A stretch of DNA of 64,000 bases from Bacillota bacterium (GCA_023420115.1 JAEZWR010000002.1:62001-126000), one strand, 5' to 3'; numbered from the stretch's first letter, positions 1 through 9,447 are shown. Program-made: numbers and translations. The notes: a model not told the origin generated them from the letters alone.

Positions 1-815
1 TCTTCAAATTTTGATGCGTAGTTTGAAAATTCGCCATTCTTAAATATGATTAAATATTTATCTTTTAGATCTTTCCAACTTTGATCTTCTTGACGAACAA
101 GTATAGGATAGAAATTGACATTAGCAGCCCTTGCGGCATCTAAATCCGAAGGGGCATCACCTAACATTAATATATTATTTGCCTCATATCCTTTGCTTAG
201 CATAAGTTTAAGACCGTCAAGTTTACTTCCACTGTCTTGAGCAAAAATGAGAGAAATGAATTGAAGCAGGTCTTCTTTCTCCCATTCTTCGAGTACAGCT
301 TCTCTGTTCGCGGAGGACAAAACTATTATATCTGCAAACGAAGATGCCATTTCTAGACATTCTTTAACGCCAAGATATGACTTTTTGTCGTCAGGATTTA
401 GACTAGCAATAGCTTCGTTAACTTTATTTGACCATTCTAGAGCCTTGATTAGAATTTCACTAGGAGAGGAATCTATTTCTCTCTTTAGGCTGGCATTAGA
501 TAGTTCAGAACTAGTTGTAGCAAATTTATTGAGTGCATCTATATCCTGTATTTTTTGATATTGCACATTCACTTCAGTTAGGGCTTTTGCCAGACCTTTG
601 AATCGGTTAATTCCTCTAGTAAGTGAATATAGATTGATTTCATTCCACCTAGCTAAAATAGCGTCTTTATTAGCTTCGAGACCAAAAATATCAACCATAA
701 TAGGGCCAAAACATTGTTTGTGTTTGATGTCCATGCTGTCAATTGCTGTTCCGTCAGAATCTATACATATTACAAAGTCGTGTTTCTTTTCAAATTCTTC
801 AATTCTTCCGTACAT
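1..815 (-). CDS. HAD-superfamily phosphatase (C-terminus beyond window)
   Basis: A reading frame opens at the ATG at 813-815, behind a good GGAGG ribosome binding site, and runs off the left edge, so 271 residues are visible and the C-terminus is missing. The N-terminus carries the HAD nucleophile motif DSDGT (residues about 20-24). A later GDAPSDLDAA supplies the acidic motif IV, and LSSAN fits motif II. The family dephosphorylates small phosphorylated metabolites with Mg2+ in the cytoplasm. Its start overlaps the end of the GH2 gene by 17 bp, so the two are probably co-transcribed, which suggests a sugar phosphate or phosphoglycolate-like substrate; the substrate is inference. The superfamily is certain, the specificity is not. 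Confidence 0.85.
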   Translation of the reverse strand, partial: MYGRIEEFEKKHDFVICIDSDGTAIDSMDIKHKQCFGPIMVDIFGLEANKDAILARWNEINLYSLTRGINRFKGLAKALTEVNVQYQKIQDIDALNKFATTSSELSNASLKREIDSSPSEILIKALEWSNKVNEAIASLNPDDKKSYLGVKECLEMASSFADIIVLSSANREAVLEEWEKEDLLQFISLIFAQDSGSKLDGLKLMLSKGYEANNILMLGDAPSDLDAARAANVNFYPILVRQEDQSWKDLKDKYLIIFKNGEFSNYASKFE

Positions 816-3072
816 ATTTATACCTCCAAATTAATTGTTTTTTTTTGCTGATTTTGCCGAGTTCTTTTTTAAGATAAGTATAAACTGGGCTGTCGCATCC
901 GAAGCCAGCAAAATCCAATATAAAGTCGAGCCTCATATTCTGTATCATCTCAAACATATTCTCCATAGATGAAGATCCACTACTATTTTTTTGCATATTA
1001 TCAAAGAATATATTTAAAATTTTAGCACTTTCTGGATTACTAAGAAGGTCACTTATTGTATCTTCTAAAGTGTATGGATTATCGACTGGAGAACTTGTAT
1101 TATTTTCATCCTCTTGAAGAGAAGTGAACCAGTTTTCTACTTCTAACACTTGTGAAGATTTTGGAAGTACATAGTCAGGATTTGCTTCGTTAACTTTTAC
1201 AAGTTCTATCTCATCATAATAAGTTTGAGAAGAGTCGTCCTTTCCTTCTGCTCCAATAATGTTAAGACCATCATTAAGTTTAATATTATTAAACTTAAAA
1301 ACATACTTTGATTCGAGACTGGCAAATAATTCATCATTTAGATATAAGTCTAATTTTTTTAGATTACTATATACCTTGATATCTATATATTCTTTGTCTC
1401 TTTCTCTGAAGCGTCTCGAGCATATGTGTACAAAAGGTTTCTTTGACCAGTGGGCTTTGTAAATATAAAAGGAGTCTTTTCTTAGGCTTCTATCGTAAGT
1501 TATAAGACCTTTGTTATTGCGACCTTTTACGCCACCTTCGTCTCTGGCATCCGCTGCGAAATCAAACATATTCCAGACGTGTGTAGCCCAAAGATAAGGT
1601 CGTGATTCAATACATTCAAGCATTTTTTCATGATAGAGTGCTTGGTATTCTTCAGAATAATCACGTCTAAGTGGTTCAGAACTATGGAGATTTGTTAGTC
1701 CCTCAGCTCCATATTCGCTGATTCCTAAAGGCCTATCTGGGTAAAGTTTATGGAATTTATCAAGCCAGGGTCCATTTTCGTCGACAGTTCCACTATACCA
1801 TCCGAAATAATGATTATAAGAAAGAACATCAGTTATTCTATTATGTTCTGATTCCATGGGAAGGAGAGATAGCTGAGCCATAGTTGTTAGTCTAGTTGGA
1901 TCTAAGTTTTTGGCTAAGTCATTAAGCTCACGAAGGTTCTCAATCAGTTCTGGAGAATCCTTTCCAATGGTAATTTCGTTGGATATACCCCAGAAACAGA
2001 TTGATGGATGATTATAATTTTGCCTAATTAATTCTGTCATTTGACTTAGGGTATTATTTTTTGATTTTTCTTCAGGCATAAATTTAGATATAAAAGGAAT
2101 TTCAGCCCAGACAACTAGTCCATATTTGTCACATAGGTGATAAAAATATTCATCGTGCTGATAGTGAGCCAGTCTAATGGTGTTGGCACCCACGTCAAGA
2201 ATAAGAGCAATATCTTCTTCGTGATCTTCTTTGGACAGAGCATAGCCCTTATTTAATCTATCCTGGTGCCTAGACACACCTCTCAGTGGATAAGGCCTAC
2301 CATTTAAAATGAAACCTTTGTCAGGATCAACCTCGAAGCTTCTTATACCAAAAGGAATATCAATTTGATCTATTGCATCATCATCTTTGAGAAGATTGAA
2401 TCTTGCAGTATAAAGATATGGATCATTTATGCCTTGCCATAAATGAGGTTCACTAATTTTAGTTTTGAATGTCACTTCGTTAGATATATCTTTTTCCATG
2501 CTACTTATAATGCGTCCAGTAGCGTCTAAAATCAGAAGTTCTACAGATTCACATTTATCAATTTCGCCACAGATATATGCCTTGGCCTCAATCGTTCCAT
2601 CTATATTTGAAGTGACAAAAACACCTTGGCTACCATCCATCTCTAGATCGAAATATGCTATATCAGTATCTATAAAATAAACATCTCTATAGATACCACC
2701 AAAGAAAGTAAAATCAGCTTGCTGTGGGTAAATATGAGATGGAGAATTATCTACTTTTACCACAACTGAATTTTGGGAGTTTTTAACAAGTTGACTTACA
2801 TCGACACGAAAAGTAGAGTAACCACCCTCGTGTTTGGCAATAAGAGTATCGCCGTCAAATACCTTAGCCGATTGATTTACGCCTTGAAATTCTAAGTACT
2901 GTTTACTTCCGCTGGCTTGGGGTAATTTAATTGTATAAGTAAACTTACCTCGTCTATAATCTGCTCCGCCATCTTGGCCGTCAAGAGAGTTCCAAGTGTG
3001 GGGAAGACTAATAGTACTTGATTCACCATCAATAGAAAATATGGCTTCTTTTAATAAATATACTTCTTTCAT
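799..3072 (-). CDS. Glycoside hydrolase family 2 (beta-galactosidase / beta-glucuronidase type)
   Basis: This 757-residue protein has the GH2 layout: an N-terminal jelly-roll sugar-binding domain (about 10-135), an immunoglobulin-like domain (about 140-245) and a TIM barrel (about 250-545). The acid/base is E366 in WGISNE and the nucleophile is E453 in ISEYGAEG. NNKG at 519-522 matches the NxK motif described for glucuronidases, but many GH2 beta-galactosidases also have NDKG here, so the sugar cannot be decided. There is no signal peptide, so it acts on imported glycosides. After the barrel come a beta domain and an unusual helical tail (about 666-740). The ribosome binding site is weak. A terminator separates it from the GH3 gene upstream. 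The neighbouring uxuA makes a glucuronide substrate plausible. Confidence 0.88.
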   Translation of the reverse strand: MKEVYLLKEAIFSIDGESSTISLPHTWNSLDGQDGGADYRRGKFTYTIKLPQASGSKQYLEFQGVNQSAKVFDGDTLIAKHEGGYSTFRVDVSQLVKNSQNSVVVKVDNSPSHIYPQQADFTFFGGIYRDVYFIDTDIAYFDLEMDGSQGVFVTSNIDGTIEAKAYICGEIDKCESVELLILDATGRIISSMEKDISNEVTFKTKISEPHLWQGINDPYLYTARFNLLKDDDAIDQIDIPFGIRSFEVDPDKGFILNGRPYPLRGVSRHQDRLNKGYALSKEDHEEDIALILDVGANTIRLAHYQHDEYFYHLCDKYGLVVWAEIPFISKFMPEEKSKNNTLSQMTELIRQNYNHPSICFWGISNEITIGKDSPELIENLRELNDLAKNLDPTRLTTMAQLSLLPMESEHNRITDVLSYNHYFGWYSGTVDENGPWLDKFHKLYPDRPLGISEYGAEGLTNLHSSEPLRRDYSEEYQALYHEKMLECIESRPYLWATHVWNMFDFAADARDEGGVKGRNNKGLITYDRSLRKDSFYIYKAHWSKKPFVHICSRRFRERDKEYIDIKVYSNLKKLDLYLNDELFASLESKYVFKFNNIKLNDGLNIIGAEGKDDSSQTYYDEIELVKVNEANPDYVLPKSSQVLEVENWFTSLQEDENNTSSPVDNPYTLEDTISDLLSNPESAKILNIFFDNMQKNSSGSSSMENMFEMIQNMRLDFILDFAGFGCDSPVYTYLKKELGKISKKKQLIWRYKYVRKN

Positions 3073-3115
3073 ATCTTATACCAAACCTGTAATTAAAATA
3101 ATGCATATAAATATA

Positions 3116-3148
3116 AAAAGCTCTCTCGAGAAATCTCGGAGAGCTTTT
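3116..3148 (-). terminator. Rho-independent terminator of the GH3 gene
   Basis: An inverted repeat pairs AAAAGCTCTC(T)CGAGA with TCTCGGAGAGCTTTT around a short AA loop. Read on the minus strand it lies just after the GH3 stop codon and ends in a T-rich tract. It implies that the GH2/HAD pair downstream has its own promoter or depends on readthrough. Confidence 0.85.
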
Positions 3149-3153
3149 GATTA

Positions 3154-4983
3154 TTAGTTATGGGTATCCCACATTCCACAGAATGAGTCTACAGGATCTT
3201 TACCTTTAAATTCAGATTCACCCAGTATTTTCTCACATAGTGCATCGAGAGTTGCGTCTTTGGAGTCGTATGCGTTGATATAAGTTTTTGCTTGAGGAAC
3301 ATCGGCGAGCAAGAAAGGATGACCAACTGAAACTACGAGAACAGGAATTTCATGTACATACCAAGGAATTTCACCGCCACCTTTGCTCATAGCCCAAGAA
3401 ACACGTTCTGCTGTCATTCCTGTACCATTTACTTCACTCAAAGTGATTATTAAATCTTGTGCAGAAATAAAATCTTTGATACTTGTTTTACCCGCAAAAT
3501 ATGCGAGAAGTGTTTTTTCTGCATTGTCCTCAATTTTTTGGCCATTTTTTTCAGCTTCGTGCTTCTTAGCTTCGAATTCACGATTCATTTTTTCGAGTGG
3601 AGATTCATATATATTAACTTCAAAGCCTTTTGATCTCAGCCTATCTGCGAATTTATCGGCAGTGCTTGGTCCGTCGCTACCGTGCATTAGAGCGAAGATA
3701 CCACCACCAGAAGCTCCTTTTACTGGTACTAATAAAATGCGTTTGTGTTTATTTACGTCCAATGGAAGAAGATCCTGTTTATTTTTGACTAGAGTAATTG
3801 ATTTATCAGCTACTTTTTCTGCTAATTTTTTGTGTTCTTCACAGCCGACAACTGATTTCATCAGCTCTTCACTGGGAACAAGTTCTTCTTTTTTGAACTT
3901 GTGAAGTCCCATTTTGGCCTTTAGGCCTAGTATCCTTGTAAGGGCATCATGCAGACGTTCCTCACTTATAATACCTTTCTTGTAACCATCCATCATATAG
4001 CCAAAGTCTTCATCCATATCGTTGAAGAATAGGAACATATCACAGCCAGCTGCTATTGCGTTAGGAAGAACCTCAGAGCGTTTCATCATGCAAGTTAGTC
4101 CTACCATGTGGGAGGCATCGGTTAGTATCATGCCATTGAAGCCAAGTTCTTGGCGAAGTAGTCCTGTCAGTAGTTCTTTGGAAAGGGTTGCTGGCATTAT
4201 ATCTTCATCTTTGATGTCAGGATTGATCTTTCTCGTCCAAGCAGGTTGCATAATATGACCCGCCATGATTGCCTCAAGACCTAGATCGATTAAACCCTTA
4301 TAAACTTTTCCATAAGTTTCGGTCCATTCATCACAATCCATAGTATTGACTGAATTACTTAAGTGCTGATCTCTTTCGTCTATACCGTCACCTGGGAAGT
4401 GTTTAGCTGCACAGGCAAAGTTAGGTGAAGTGAAGCCTTTGTCTGCGTGCGCGCCTTTGAAATATGCCTGGGTCATTTTGCAGACAAGTTCAGGAGTATT
4501 TCCGAAGCTCCTGCGTGAAATTATCGGGTTTCTCCAGTTATAGTTGATATCACTTAACGGGGAGAATGAGAGATTACACCCGACAGAAGCTGCCTCACGA
4601 TTGGCAACTCTACTCATCTCGTAGGCAAAAGTTTCATCATCTGTTGCGCCAAGTTTAACGGAGTCACCTATGAATGTGCCGTCAGTACATGCTCCATTTC
4701 CACCTGATTCTGTATTACAGGCAATAATTAGGGGGATTTTGGAATTTTCTTGCAGGACTTGATTCTGCCTGCGTATTTCGTGACTCTTTCCTGGGTTATA
4801 GCGGATTCCACCAATGTGATATTTGTCAACTGTCATTTTGAGATAGTCTTCGTCACGACTAGATCCCATATTGAAAAAAAGCTGACCTATCTTCTCTTCT
4901 GTGCTCATAGATGAGATAGTATCATTTACCCATTTGATTGATTCATCATCCAAGAAAAAAGGATTTGATTTCAAATCGACCAT
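3154..4983 (-). CDS. Glycoside hydrolase family 3 (NagZ-like beta-N-acetylhexosaminidase / beta-glucosidase)
   Basis: The protein has 609 residues from the chosen start. An ATG at 4993-4995 is also in frame, but its own GGAGG is better read as the ribosome binding site for the ATG at 4981-4983. The N-terminal barrel carries KHFPGDG (194-200) followed by a conserved H207, the NagZ-type signature, and LTDASHM with the likely nucleophile D289. A C-terminal alpha/beta domain follows (about 380-600). No signal peptide is seen, so it is cytoplasmic. Family members remove terminal beta-linked N-acetylglucosamine or glucose from oligosaccharides or muropeptides. Its position between GH2 and the uronate operon favours a role in diet or host glycan use over cell-wall recycling (inference). 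Confidence 0.88.
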   Translation of the reverse strand: MVDLKSNPFFLDDESIKWVNDTISSMSTEEKIGQLFFNMGSSRDEDYLKMTVDKYHIGGIRYNPGKSHEIRRQNQVLQENSKIPLIIACNTESGGNGACTDGTFIGDSVKLGATDDETFAYEMSRVANREAASVGCNLSFSPLSDINYNWRNPIISRRSFGNTPELVCKMTQAYFKGAHADKGFTSPNFACAAKHFPGDGIDERDQHLSNSVNTMDCDEWTETYGKVYKGLIDLGLEAIMAGHIMQPAWTRKINPDIKDEDIMPATLSKELLTGLLRQELGFNGMILTDASHMVGLTCMMKRSEVLPNAIAAGCDMFLFFNDMDEDFGYMMDGYKKGIISEERLHDALTRILGLKAKMGLHKFKKEELVPSEELMKSVVGCEEHKKLAEKVADKSITLVKNKQDLLPLDVNKHKRILLVPVKGASGGGIFALMHGSDGPSTADKFADRLRSKGFEVNIYESPLEKMNREFEAKKHEAEKNGQKIEDNAEKTLLAYFAGKTSIKDFISAQDLIITLSEVNGTGMTAERVSWAMSKGGGEIPWYVHEIPVLVVSVGHPFLLADVPQAKTYINAYDSKDATLDALCEKILGESEFKGKDPVDSFCGMWDTHN

Positions 4984-5020
4984 AAGTTCCTCCATAAGTA
5001 ATATTGATAGTAATGTGATA

Positions 5021-5050
5021 ATTTTACTCTATTTTTATGAAAATTCTCAA
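5021..5050 (-). promoter_or_regulatory. Candidate promoter for the GH3 gene
   Basis: On the minus strand TTGAGA (5045-5050) and TAAAAT (5021-5026) are separated by 18 bases, about 40 bases upstream of the GH3 start. This resembles a vegetative promoter but is unverified in an AT-rich background. Confidence 0.45.
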
Positions 5051-5088
5051 ATTTAATTTAAAAAACTTAGTGGATTAACAATAATAAA

Positions 5089-5122
5089 TGTAAATTATAA
5101 GACGAATTTTAGTGTAAATTAT
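5089..5122 (+). repeat. Direct repeat in the divergent intergenic region (possible operator)
   Basis: The 10-mer TGTAAATTAT occurs at 5089-5098 and again at 5113-5122, a 24-bp period. A partial third copy (TTGTAAATG) begins at 5134 and overlaps the candidate -35 element. The site lies between the divergent GH3 gene and the isomerase/oxidoreductase operon, where a sugar-responsive regulator would be expected to bind. Regulatory function is inference, and no regulator gene is in the window. Confidence 0.35.
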
Positions 5123-5133
5123 TTAAAATGTGG

Positions 5134-5162
5134 TTGTAAATGCAAAAATTTAAAGATAAAAT
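5134..5162 (+). promoter_or_regulatory. Candidate promoter of the glycoside/uronate operon
   Basis: TTGTAA (5134-5139) and TAAAAT (5157-5162) have ideal 17-base spacing and lie about 40 bases before the first gene of the operon. The match is moderate, and the region is AT-rich enough for chance matches. Confidence 0.45.
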
Positions 5163-5203
5163 ATACAAATCAATCATTAACTCATTAATCAAGTGGAGGA
5201 ACT

Positions 5204-6097
5204 ATGGACTGCAAACTATATTTATCAGGTTTTGCTGATGAGATCAATGAAAATTTTGATACTCAGCTTCAATGCCTAGAAGATATCGGTATGCGTTATC
5301 TTTGTTTCAGGGCTGGTGATGGTAAACCTATCGCGGAATATTCTGTAGATGATTTTAAAGCCAGTATTTTGAGCAGAATGCGCGACCGCGGTATGGAAAT
5401 ATCTAGCTTGGGTACTCCAATCGGTAAAATTGATATCGATGATGAGCAGGCTTTTGCCGAACAGAAAGAATTACTTAAGAAATTCTGCAAGATGGCAGTC
5501 GAAGCTGGAACTAAATATCTTCGTATTTTTAGCTTTTTTATGCCAGAAAATGGAGATCCGGATTCTTATTCGAAAGAAGTCATAAGTAAACTAAGAGAAT
5601 TTATATCTATAGCTGAACCTTTCGGACTTGTGCTTATTCATGAAAATGAGAAAGGTATTTTCGGTGATAGTCCGGAACGCTGTGCGCTTTTGCACAATAC
5701 TCTCGATTGTGCCACATTCAAATGTGCATTTGATTTTGCTAATTTTGTTCAGTGTGATTATGATCCAGAATTGGCTTTTTCTTTATTGAAATCCTATGTT
5801 GTATATATTCATATAAAAGATGCACTGTTCTCTGATCATAGTAATGTGCTATGTGGAACTGGTGATGGGAAGATTAAAGAATTACTTCGTAAGTTTATTG
5901 AAGATGAACAATATGAAGGATTCTTGACCTTGGAGCCACATCTGGTGGAATTTTCTACGCTCAAGACTCTTGAGAGAGAGGGCGAGGAAGAAGTGGAACG
6001 TGAAGCAGATGTTAATGGTGAGGGCGTGAGGGCATTTAAGTCCCAAGCAACTGCGCTTAAAAATATTTTGGCTGAATTGGGATATTCTCTTTCATAA
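5204..6097 (+). CDS. Sugar phosphate isomerase/epimerase-like TIM-barrel protein
   Basis: This 297-residue protein starts at an ATG behind GTGGAGGA. It has the xylose-isomerase/AP-endonuclease-2-like barrel of the SIE family. Likely divalent-metal ligands are the glutamate in LIHENEKG, the aspartate in CAFDFANF, the histidine in VYIHIKDA and the glutamate in LTLEPHL. The family includes ketose epimerases, inosose isomerases and the recently described 3-keto-glycoside lyases/hydrolases. An acidic stretch near residues 255-275 looks like an insertion before the last helix. It is the first gene of the operon, directly before an oxidoreductase of the kind often partnered with SIE proteins. The family is clear; the exact reaction is open. 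Confidence 0.85.
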   Translation: MDCKLYLSGFADEINENFDTQLQCLEDIGMRYLCFRAGDGKPIAEYSVDDFKASILSRMRDRGMEISSLGTPIGKIDIDDEQAFAEQKELLKKFCKMAVEAGTKYLRIFSFFMPENGDPDSYSKEVISKLREFISIAEPFGLVLIHENEKGIFGDSPERCALLHNTLDCATFKCAFDFANFVQCDYDPELAFSLLKSYVVYIHIKDALFSDHSNVLCGTGDGKIKELLRKFIEDEQYEGFLTLEPHLVEFSTLKTLEREGEEEVEREADVNGEGVRAFKSQATALKNILAELGYSLS

Positions 6098-6183
6098 TTG
6101 TTTTTAGTGTAGAGATGAGATTGTTATCTTTAATTCGATTTGGATTTGAATTTATTTATTTCTAGTTATCTGAGGTGATTATT

Positions 6184-7374
6184 ATGAATAAAGTTAGGTA
6201 TGGTTTGATTGGTATTGGTAATCAAGGTTCTGCATATGCTAAATTTTTGACAACAGCTGAGGCTGATGCTCAAAATGGTCCTTTCTGCCCAGAGTCTTCA
6301 GCTCTTGGAGCACTTTGCGACATTGATCCTGAAAAAATGAATAAGTGCAAGGAACTCTATCCTGATGTGCCATTTTTTGAAAATTGGCAGGATATGGTGA
6401 ATTCTGACTGCTGCGATGCTTTTATTCTTACTGTTCCACATTATTTGCATCCTGAGATGGCAATTTATTGCATCGAACATGGCAAGGCTGTTCTGTGTGA
6501 GAAGCCAGCTGGAGTTGATGCTATGTCGGTTAGCAAAATGAATGCGTGTGCAGAAGCTCATCCCGAGGTTCCTTTTGCAATTATGTTTAATCAGAGAACC
6601 AATAGTCTTTATAGGAAGATTAGAGAAATTGTTAAGAGTGGTGATTTAGGGGAGATCCGTCGCAGTAATTGGATTATCAATACATGGTGGAGACCTATGA
6701 ATTATTATCTGTCCAGCGATTGGAGAGCTACATGGGGTGGCGAAGGTGGTGGAGTTCTTGTGAATCAAGCCCCTCATCAACTTGATTTGTGGCAGTGGAT
6801 ATGTGGTGTTCCAAGTAAAGTATATGCCAAGATTATTTTTGGAGCACATAGAGATATTGTTGTAGATAACGATGTGACCATAGTTACTGAATATGATAAT
6901 GGGGCGACAGGTTCATTTATTACTTGTACTCACGATGCTTGTGGTACTGATCGTCTAGAAATAGATTTTGATAAGGGTAAGATTGTTGTAGAAAATAGCA
7001 GACATGCGAAAGTATATAGAATGAAAGACTCAGAGCAAGAACTTAACAATAAGCTAACAATGCAAGAGTTAAGTGCTCTTTTACAGTCGAATCAAGGTGA
7101 TAAGCTTTATACAGTTGAGGAATTTGAGTATCCAGATAAGTGGGGCTTCCAGCATATTGAAGTCATAGATAATTTTTCAAGGCATGTTTTATATGGTGAA
7201 GATTTACTCGCACCGGGAGAAGAAGGTATTAATGGTGTCAGACTTGCGAATTCTGCATTGCTATCAGCGTGGTTAGGTAAGGAAGTTTTACATCCATGTG
7301 ATGAGCGTCTATTTGTTGAAGAACTTAACAAGAGAATTAAAGAAGAGGGTAAGTGGCCTGAGAGAGACTTATAG
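6184..7374 (+). CDS. Gfo/Idh/MocA-family NAD(P)-dependent oxidoreductase (first copy)
   Basis: The start is the ATG at 6184, six bases after GAGGTG; a GTG at 6175 lies inside that ribosome binding site. The 396-residue protein has an N-terminal Rossmann fold with GIGNQG, the conserved CEKPAG whose lysine is catalytic, and a C-terminal domain with the NQAPHQLDLW motif that supplies the proton-relay aspartate/histidine. Members oxidise or reduce sugars, inositols and glycosides using tightly held NAD(H). It lies 86 bases after an SIE gene and 64 bases before a second Gfo/Idh/MocA gene, which suggests consecutive or reversible redox steps on one sugar. The substrate is not deducible. Confidence 0.9.
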   Translation: MNKVRYGLIGIGNQGSAYAKFLTTAEADAQNGPFCPESSALGALCDIDPEKMNKCKELYPDVPFFENWQDMVNSDCCDAFILTVPHYLHPEMAIYCIEHGKAVLCEKPAGVDAMSVSKMNACAEAHPEVPFAIMFNQRTNSLYRKIREIVKSGDLGEIRRSNWIINTWWRPMNYYLSSDWRATWGGEGGGVLVNQAPHQLDLWQWICGVPSKVYAKIIFGAHRDIVVDNDVTIVTEYDNGATGSFITCTHDACGTDRLEIDFDKGKIVVENSRHAKVYRMKDSEQELNNKLTMQELSALLQSNQGDKLYTVEEFEYPDKWGFQHIEVIDNFSRHVLYGEDLLAPGEEGINGVRLANSALLSAWLGKEVLHPCDERLFVEELNKRIKEEGKWPERDL

Positions 7375-7438
7375 TTCTAATTTGTTATGCAATTCAATGC
7401 TGATTAATCATCTAATACTCTAGCTTAGAGGTGATAAT

Positions 7439-8506
7439 ATGTCCGAAGTCAACGTAGCGATTGTAGGATTGGGAACAGTATACGAGGTTCATAAACGTGC
7501 TATTTTGAATTCTGCTGGCCTGAAGCTTGCTGCAGTTTGTGACAATAATTTAGATAGATTGTATAGAGCTCAAAATGATATAAAGTCGTTGAATTTACCA
7601 TATTCTACGAGTTTTTATTCTCATTTTGATGATTTGCTTAGGTCTGGTGATTTTCATTCTGTCCATGTTCTTTTACCTCATGACGAGCATATTCCCATTT
7701 GCGAAAGACTCATTTCTACGGGAAAGAATATTTTGTGTGAGAAACCACTTGCTAGTAGCTATGATGAGGCTAAGAAGTTCATTCAAACCTATAGAAATGT
7801 GTCTTATAAGAATTGCCTTTGTTTTCAAAATAGATACAACAATAGTGTAAGGCTGGCGGCTAAATTGCTGAGAGATGAGAGTTTCATTGATGAGTATGGT
7901 GCTATTCGCGCTGTAACAGCTGAGGTTTTATGGAAGAGAACGGAAGACTACTACAAGGACTCTGAATGGAGAGGTGAATTTCTTCATGCTGGTGGGGGGG
8001 CAATGATCAATCAATCCATACATACGATCGATTTACTTTCGTATTTATGTGGTGAGATTGCTGAGCTTAGAGGGATAGTTTATAACTTGTCTGATTATCA
8101 TATTGATGTTGAGGATAGTGCCTCTGCCAGATTTAAGTTTAGTAGTGGGGCGGATGGATATTTTCATTCAACGGTTGTCAATTCAGATAATGATAGTGTG
8201 AAATTATCAATAAAATTAGAGCGTGCGGAACTTAGGATAAGTGATTATCGCTTGTTGCTTTTTGATTTTAATAGTAATGCAGTTGAAGTTTTGACTGAGG
8301 ATGATAAGAGCATAGGAAATAAGTCATATTATGGTGCTAGTCATGAACGCTTAATTAGACGCTTCTATGGACTTGAAACGGATTGTTTTTTTGATGGGGA
8401 ATTATTGTATCCAGAATTGGAGGCTGGTTTATCATCATTGAGATTTATTGAGGCAGTCAGGCTATCAAGTCAAAGTAAAAAACTTATTAAATTAAAGGAA
8501 TTGTAA
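7439..8506 (+). CDS. Gfo/Idh/MocA-family oxidoreductase (second copy)
   Basis: This 355-residue protein starts at an ATG five bases after GAGGTG. The nucleotide-binding loop is GLGTVY, so the last glycine of the usual GxGxxG is replaced. The catalytic CEKPLA is present, and INQSIHTIDLL provides the conserved H and D. It diverges clearly from the preceding paralogue and is about 40 residues shorter. Two different members side by side with two SIE proteins fit a pathway in which one enzyme oxidises a sugar and the other reduces the product, but this is inference. Confidence 0.88.
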   Translation: MSEVNVAIVGLGTVYEVHKRAILNSAGLKLAAVCDNNLDRLYRAQNDIKSLNLPYSTSFYSHFDDLLRSGDFHSVHVLLPHDEHIPICERLISTGKNILCEKPLASSYDEAKKFIQTYRNVSYKNCLCFQNRYNNSVRLAAKLLRDESFIDEYGAIRAVTAEVLWKRTEDYYKDSEWRGEFLHAGGGAMINQSIHTIDLLSYLCGEIAELRGIVYNLSDYHIDVEDSASARFKFSSGADGYFHSTVVNSDNDSVKLSIKLERAELRISDYRLLLFDFNSNAVEVLTEDDKSIGNKSYYGASHERLIRRFYGLETDCFFDGELLYPELEAGLSSLRFIEAVRLSSQSKKLIKLKEL

Positions 8507-8583
8507 TATATATATTAAGTTAAGTATCTAGAACTTGCAGTTGTGGAATGATAAATAGACAGTCGGTAAAAGGAGATTTACTT

Positions 8584-9447
8584 ATGAATAAAAAATTAAT
8601 GATGGGTGTGCAAATGTTCACCGTAAAAGAACAGGCTAAAGAGTTGGGGATTGATGGTGTATTTAAAAAGATTAATGAGCTTGGATATCCATCAGTTGAA
8701 GTAAGTCAGTTGCCTATGGACCCTGATAGTGTAAAGATGATGCAAGAGGCTAGTCAAAAATATGGAATTAAGGTTGCCTCTTTGTCAGCTGCGCTTGAGA
8801 CAGATAAAACAAAGGCTCTAAATAGGTCTGATAATCTTGAAGATGATTACGATAAAATAGTTTCTGATTGTAAAAAATTAAATTGTGATTTGCTTAGAAT
8901 TGGTATGCTTCCAATTCAATATATGGCTAGTAAAGAGTCAGCAATGTCTTTTGTCGACAAGGCAGAAAAAATGGCAAATAAACTTGCTAAAGACGGTATT
9001 GATCTTTATTACCATAATCATCATGTTGAATTTGCGAAATATGGTGATAAGACCCTGTTAGAAATTATTAGAGATAATACTGAGAGCCTGGGTTTTGAGA
9101 TTGATATTCATTGGGTGCAGCGTGGAGGAATGAATCCAGTTGAGGTTCTCAAATCTTTTGCTGGTAGAATTAGACTTTTACATTTAAAAGACTTTAAAGT
9201 TATTCCATTTGTGGCGCCAGAAGATCCTAAAAATTTTATGCAGGAGTTTTCTAATATTGTCAGATTTGCTCCCGTAGGAGATGGAAATCTAGATATTAAA
9301 TCTTGTATTGAGGCGGCAAAAGAAGGTGGCTGTGAATATTTCCTAGTAGAGCAAGATGATTGTTATGGTGAGGATCCTTTTGACTGCTTGGCACGCAGTA
9401 AGAAATATTTGGAAAAAATTGGATATTCGGAGTGGTTTAGAAAATAA
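8584..9447 (+). CDS. Sugar phosphate isomerase/epimerase-like TIM-barrel protein (second copy)
   Basis: The ATG at 8584, behind AAAGGAG, is preferred over the in-frame ATG at 8548; this gives 287 residues. Metal-ligand candidates are the YHNHHVEF cluster, the aspartate and histidine of FEIDIHW, HLKD, and the glutamate of FLVEQDD. The pattern is that of the inosose/xylose-isomerase-like SIE family rather than AP endonucleases. It shares only the fold with the SIE protein encoded at 5204. It follows the second oxidoreductase by 77 bases and precedes the transporter, so it belongs to the same operon. Substrate unknown. Confidence 0.86.
   Translation: MNKKLMMGVQMFTVKEQAKELGIDGVFKKINELGYPSVEVSQLPMDPDSVKMMQEASQKYGIKVASLSAALETDKTKALNRSDNLEDDYDKIVSDCKKLNCDLLRIGMLPIQYMASKESAMSFVDKAEKMANKLAKDGIDLYYHNHHVEFAKYGDKTLLEIIRDNTESLGFEIDIHWVQRGGMNPVEVLKSFAGRIRLLHLKDFKVIPFVAPEDPKNFMQEFSNIVRFAPVGDGNLDIKSCIEAAKEGGCEYFLVEQDDCYGEDPFDCLARSKKYLEKIGYSEWFRK

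Noticed and set aside
3383..3904. 173-residue plus-strand open frame
   Set aside because: It lies wholly antisense to the GH3 gene, has no ribosome binding site, and its residue pattern is the complement of the conserved barrel sequence.
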